A stretch of DNA of 6,689 nt from Lachnospiraceae bacterium UBA3863 (GTDB lineage Bacteria; Bacillota; Clostridia; Lachnospirales; Lachnospiraceae). Position numbers and translations under genes: made by a program. Location of the stretch: the NCBI GenBank assembly GCA_002392385.1, contig DGGX01000214.1, positions 1 through 6,689 of the forward strand, read 5' to 3'. How positions within the stretch are numbered: the stretch's first letter is position 1; each line of letters starts with the position of its first letter. This document shows positions 5,922 through 6,689 of the stretch, piece after piece. The notes beneath the pieces were generated by a model that did no database searches, was not told where the DNA came from, and was given only the letters and a program-made list of their open reading frames with translations.

Positions 5922-6485
5922 TCAGGCTTTCTTCTTGCCGAAGCCTTCCGCGAAGATGGTCTTGTCGATAGCGAAGATGATCACCATGGACACACCGCCG
6001 GTGACAACGGTGGTCACGATGTTGCGGATGCCGTCCGGCACGTGGAAAGCGGCCGTGACCGGGTTCCAGATGCAGGTGAAGAGGTTCATGATGAAGAACA
6101 CACCCAGCGCGCCGGCGAAATGGCACAGGATCTGCGGCACCACGGGGCCCTTGCTGCGGAAGGTGACGTTCCGCTGCAGGGGGAAGTTGATGCACTCGCC
6201 CAGGATGATGGAGGTGAAGTTGGCCAGGGTGAAGGCCAGGCCGCCGTCCGCCAGGCTGTTGCCGATGACGGCCAGGGTCAGCGGCACGCCCAGGACTGTG
6301 GTCTCAATGCCGGGCCAGGTCCAGGCCACATCGCCCACCATGCCCCGGAAGAGGCCGGGCAGGAAGGTCAGCAGTCCCCACTTGAGGAAGGTGACCACAT
6401 AGCTGAAGATCAGGAAGAGACCGCCCTCGCGGATCCACTGGGCCGCCTTGGGGTGCTTCTCGGCAAAACTATCCATAAAACTCAT
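5922..6485 (-). CDS. GtrA-like four-helix membrane protein
   Basis: This 187-residue integral membrane protein is of the GtrA family, whose members are linked to moving or presenting polyprenyl-phosphate sugars for glycosylation of cell-surface polymers. The signature is ECINFPLQRNVTFRSKG (about 97-113), the family's NF...R..TFR motif at the end of the second helix. Predicted helices lie near 22-46, 83-105, 116-140 and 156-176. The first loop (about 47-82) is long and contains WTWPG. The C-terminus is basic (FGKKKA), which with the even helix count places both ends in the cytoplasm. The ATG at 6483-6485 has AAGGAG 6 nt upstream. It follows the partial gene by 39 bp with no terminator between them, so the two are probably one operon. 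The precise sugar and partner glycosyltransferase are not visible. Confidence 0.88.
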   Translation of the reverse strand: MSFMDSFAEKHPKAAQWIREGGLFLIFSYVVTFLKWGLLTFLPGLFRGMVGDVAWTWPGIETTVLGVPLTLAVIGNSLADGGLAFTLANFTSIILGECINFPLQRNVTFRSKGPVVPQILCHFAGALGVFFIMNLFTCIWNPVTAAFHVPDGIRNIVTTVVTGGVSMVIIFAIDKTIFAEGFGKKKA

Positions 6486-6491
6486 ATTAAT

Positions 6492-6497
6492 CTCCTT
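6492..6497 (-). promoter_or_regulatory. Ribosome binding site of the GtrA-like gene
   Basis: AAGGAG on the minus strand lies 6 nt before the ATG at 6483-6485. It is near consensus and supports this start over the ATG three codons downstream. Confidence 0.8.
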
Positions 6498-6524
6498 CTG
6501 GCACGGATGCCTGAATCTCTTTCT

Positions 6525-6689
6525 TTACTTCAGCGAATCGGCTGTCTTGTTGCGTCCGTTCTGCCGGAGGAATCCGCCGATCAGTCCGCCTACGCCCTTC
6601 AGGAAGGAGACACCGTGTCCGTTCACGATGGTCAGGATGGATTCGCACATCTCCTGGCTGACCATGCCGCCCGCCATCTTGCCGATGGC
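6525..6689 (-). CDS. C-terminal 54 residues of an unidentified protein (5' end outside window)
   Basis: The frame is open from the right edge of the window to a TAA at 6525-6527. The visible part reads AIGKMAGGMVSQEMCESIL, then TIVNGHGVSFLKGVGGLIGG and a polar basic end, FLRQNGRNKTADSLK. Codon use has the same G/C-rich third positions as the neighbouring genes, and the stop lies 39 bp before the GtrA-like start with its ribosome binding site, so it is a real gene in the same operon. A short helical segment followed by a glycine-rich hydrophobic stretch is visible, but no family signature. A helical tail of this kind could belong to a GH3 enzyme, which would fit the neighbourhood, but I cannot show it. 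Confidence 0.75.
   Translation of the reverse strand, partial: AIGKMAGGMVSQEMCESILTIVNGHGVSFLKGVGGLIGGFLRQNGRNKTADSLK

Overview
The window most likely comes from a fairly GC-rich gut or rumen Firmicute, perhaps a member of the Clostridia (Lachnospiraceae-like). This is an inference from gene content (LytTR/GHKL two-component pair, GtrA-like protein, permuted GH3 enzyme), strong AGGAGG-type ribosome binding sites and the G/C-rich third codon positions. All recognisable genes lie on the minus strand, so transcription runs from right to left.

Reading in the direction of transcription: (i) 6689-6525 is the last 54 codons of an unidentified gene that begins outside the window; (ii) 6485-5922 encodes a four-helix GtrA-like membrane protein, 39 bp downstream and probably co-transcribed with the first gene; (iii) 5921-5802 is a 120-bp gap with a candidate promoter and an 11-bp dyad; (iv) 5801-5097 encodes a LytTR response regulator, followed after 9 bp by (v) 5087-3729, a multi-helix GHKL sensor histidine kinase; (vi) 3728-3629 is a 100-bp control region with an extended -10 promoter, no good -35, and two direct repeats of LytTR-site type spaced 21 bp apart; (vii) 3628-635 encodes a 997-residue GH3 glycosidase with permuted domain order and membrane segments at both ends; (viii) 591-552 is a terminator hairpin; (ix) 550-241 is an array of exactly five 62-bp tandem repeats, each with an imperfect dyad whose arms are conserved and whose loop varies; (x) 240-1 is AT-richer sequence with at most a decayed gene end on the minus strand.

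The working model, an inference, is a surface-glycan circuit. The kinase senses something at the membrane and phosphorylates the LytTR regulator. The regulator binds the direct repeats just upstream of the weak-35 promoter and switches on the membrane-tethered GH3 enzyme, whose catalytic part is predicted to face outward. The GtrA-like protein next door would supply or move polyprenol-linked sugar. No peptide precursor or peptide-processing gene (agrD/agrB type) is visible, so the signal is unknown. The least explained parts are the 62-bp hairpin array after the terminator and the three TTGTGACA elements around the GH3 promoter.
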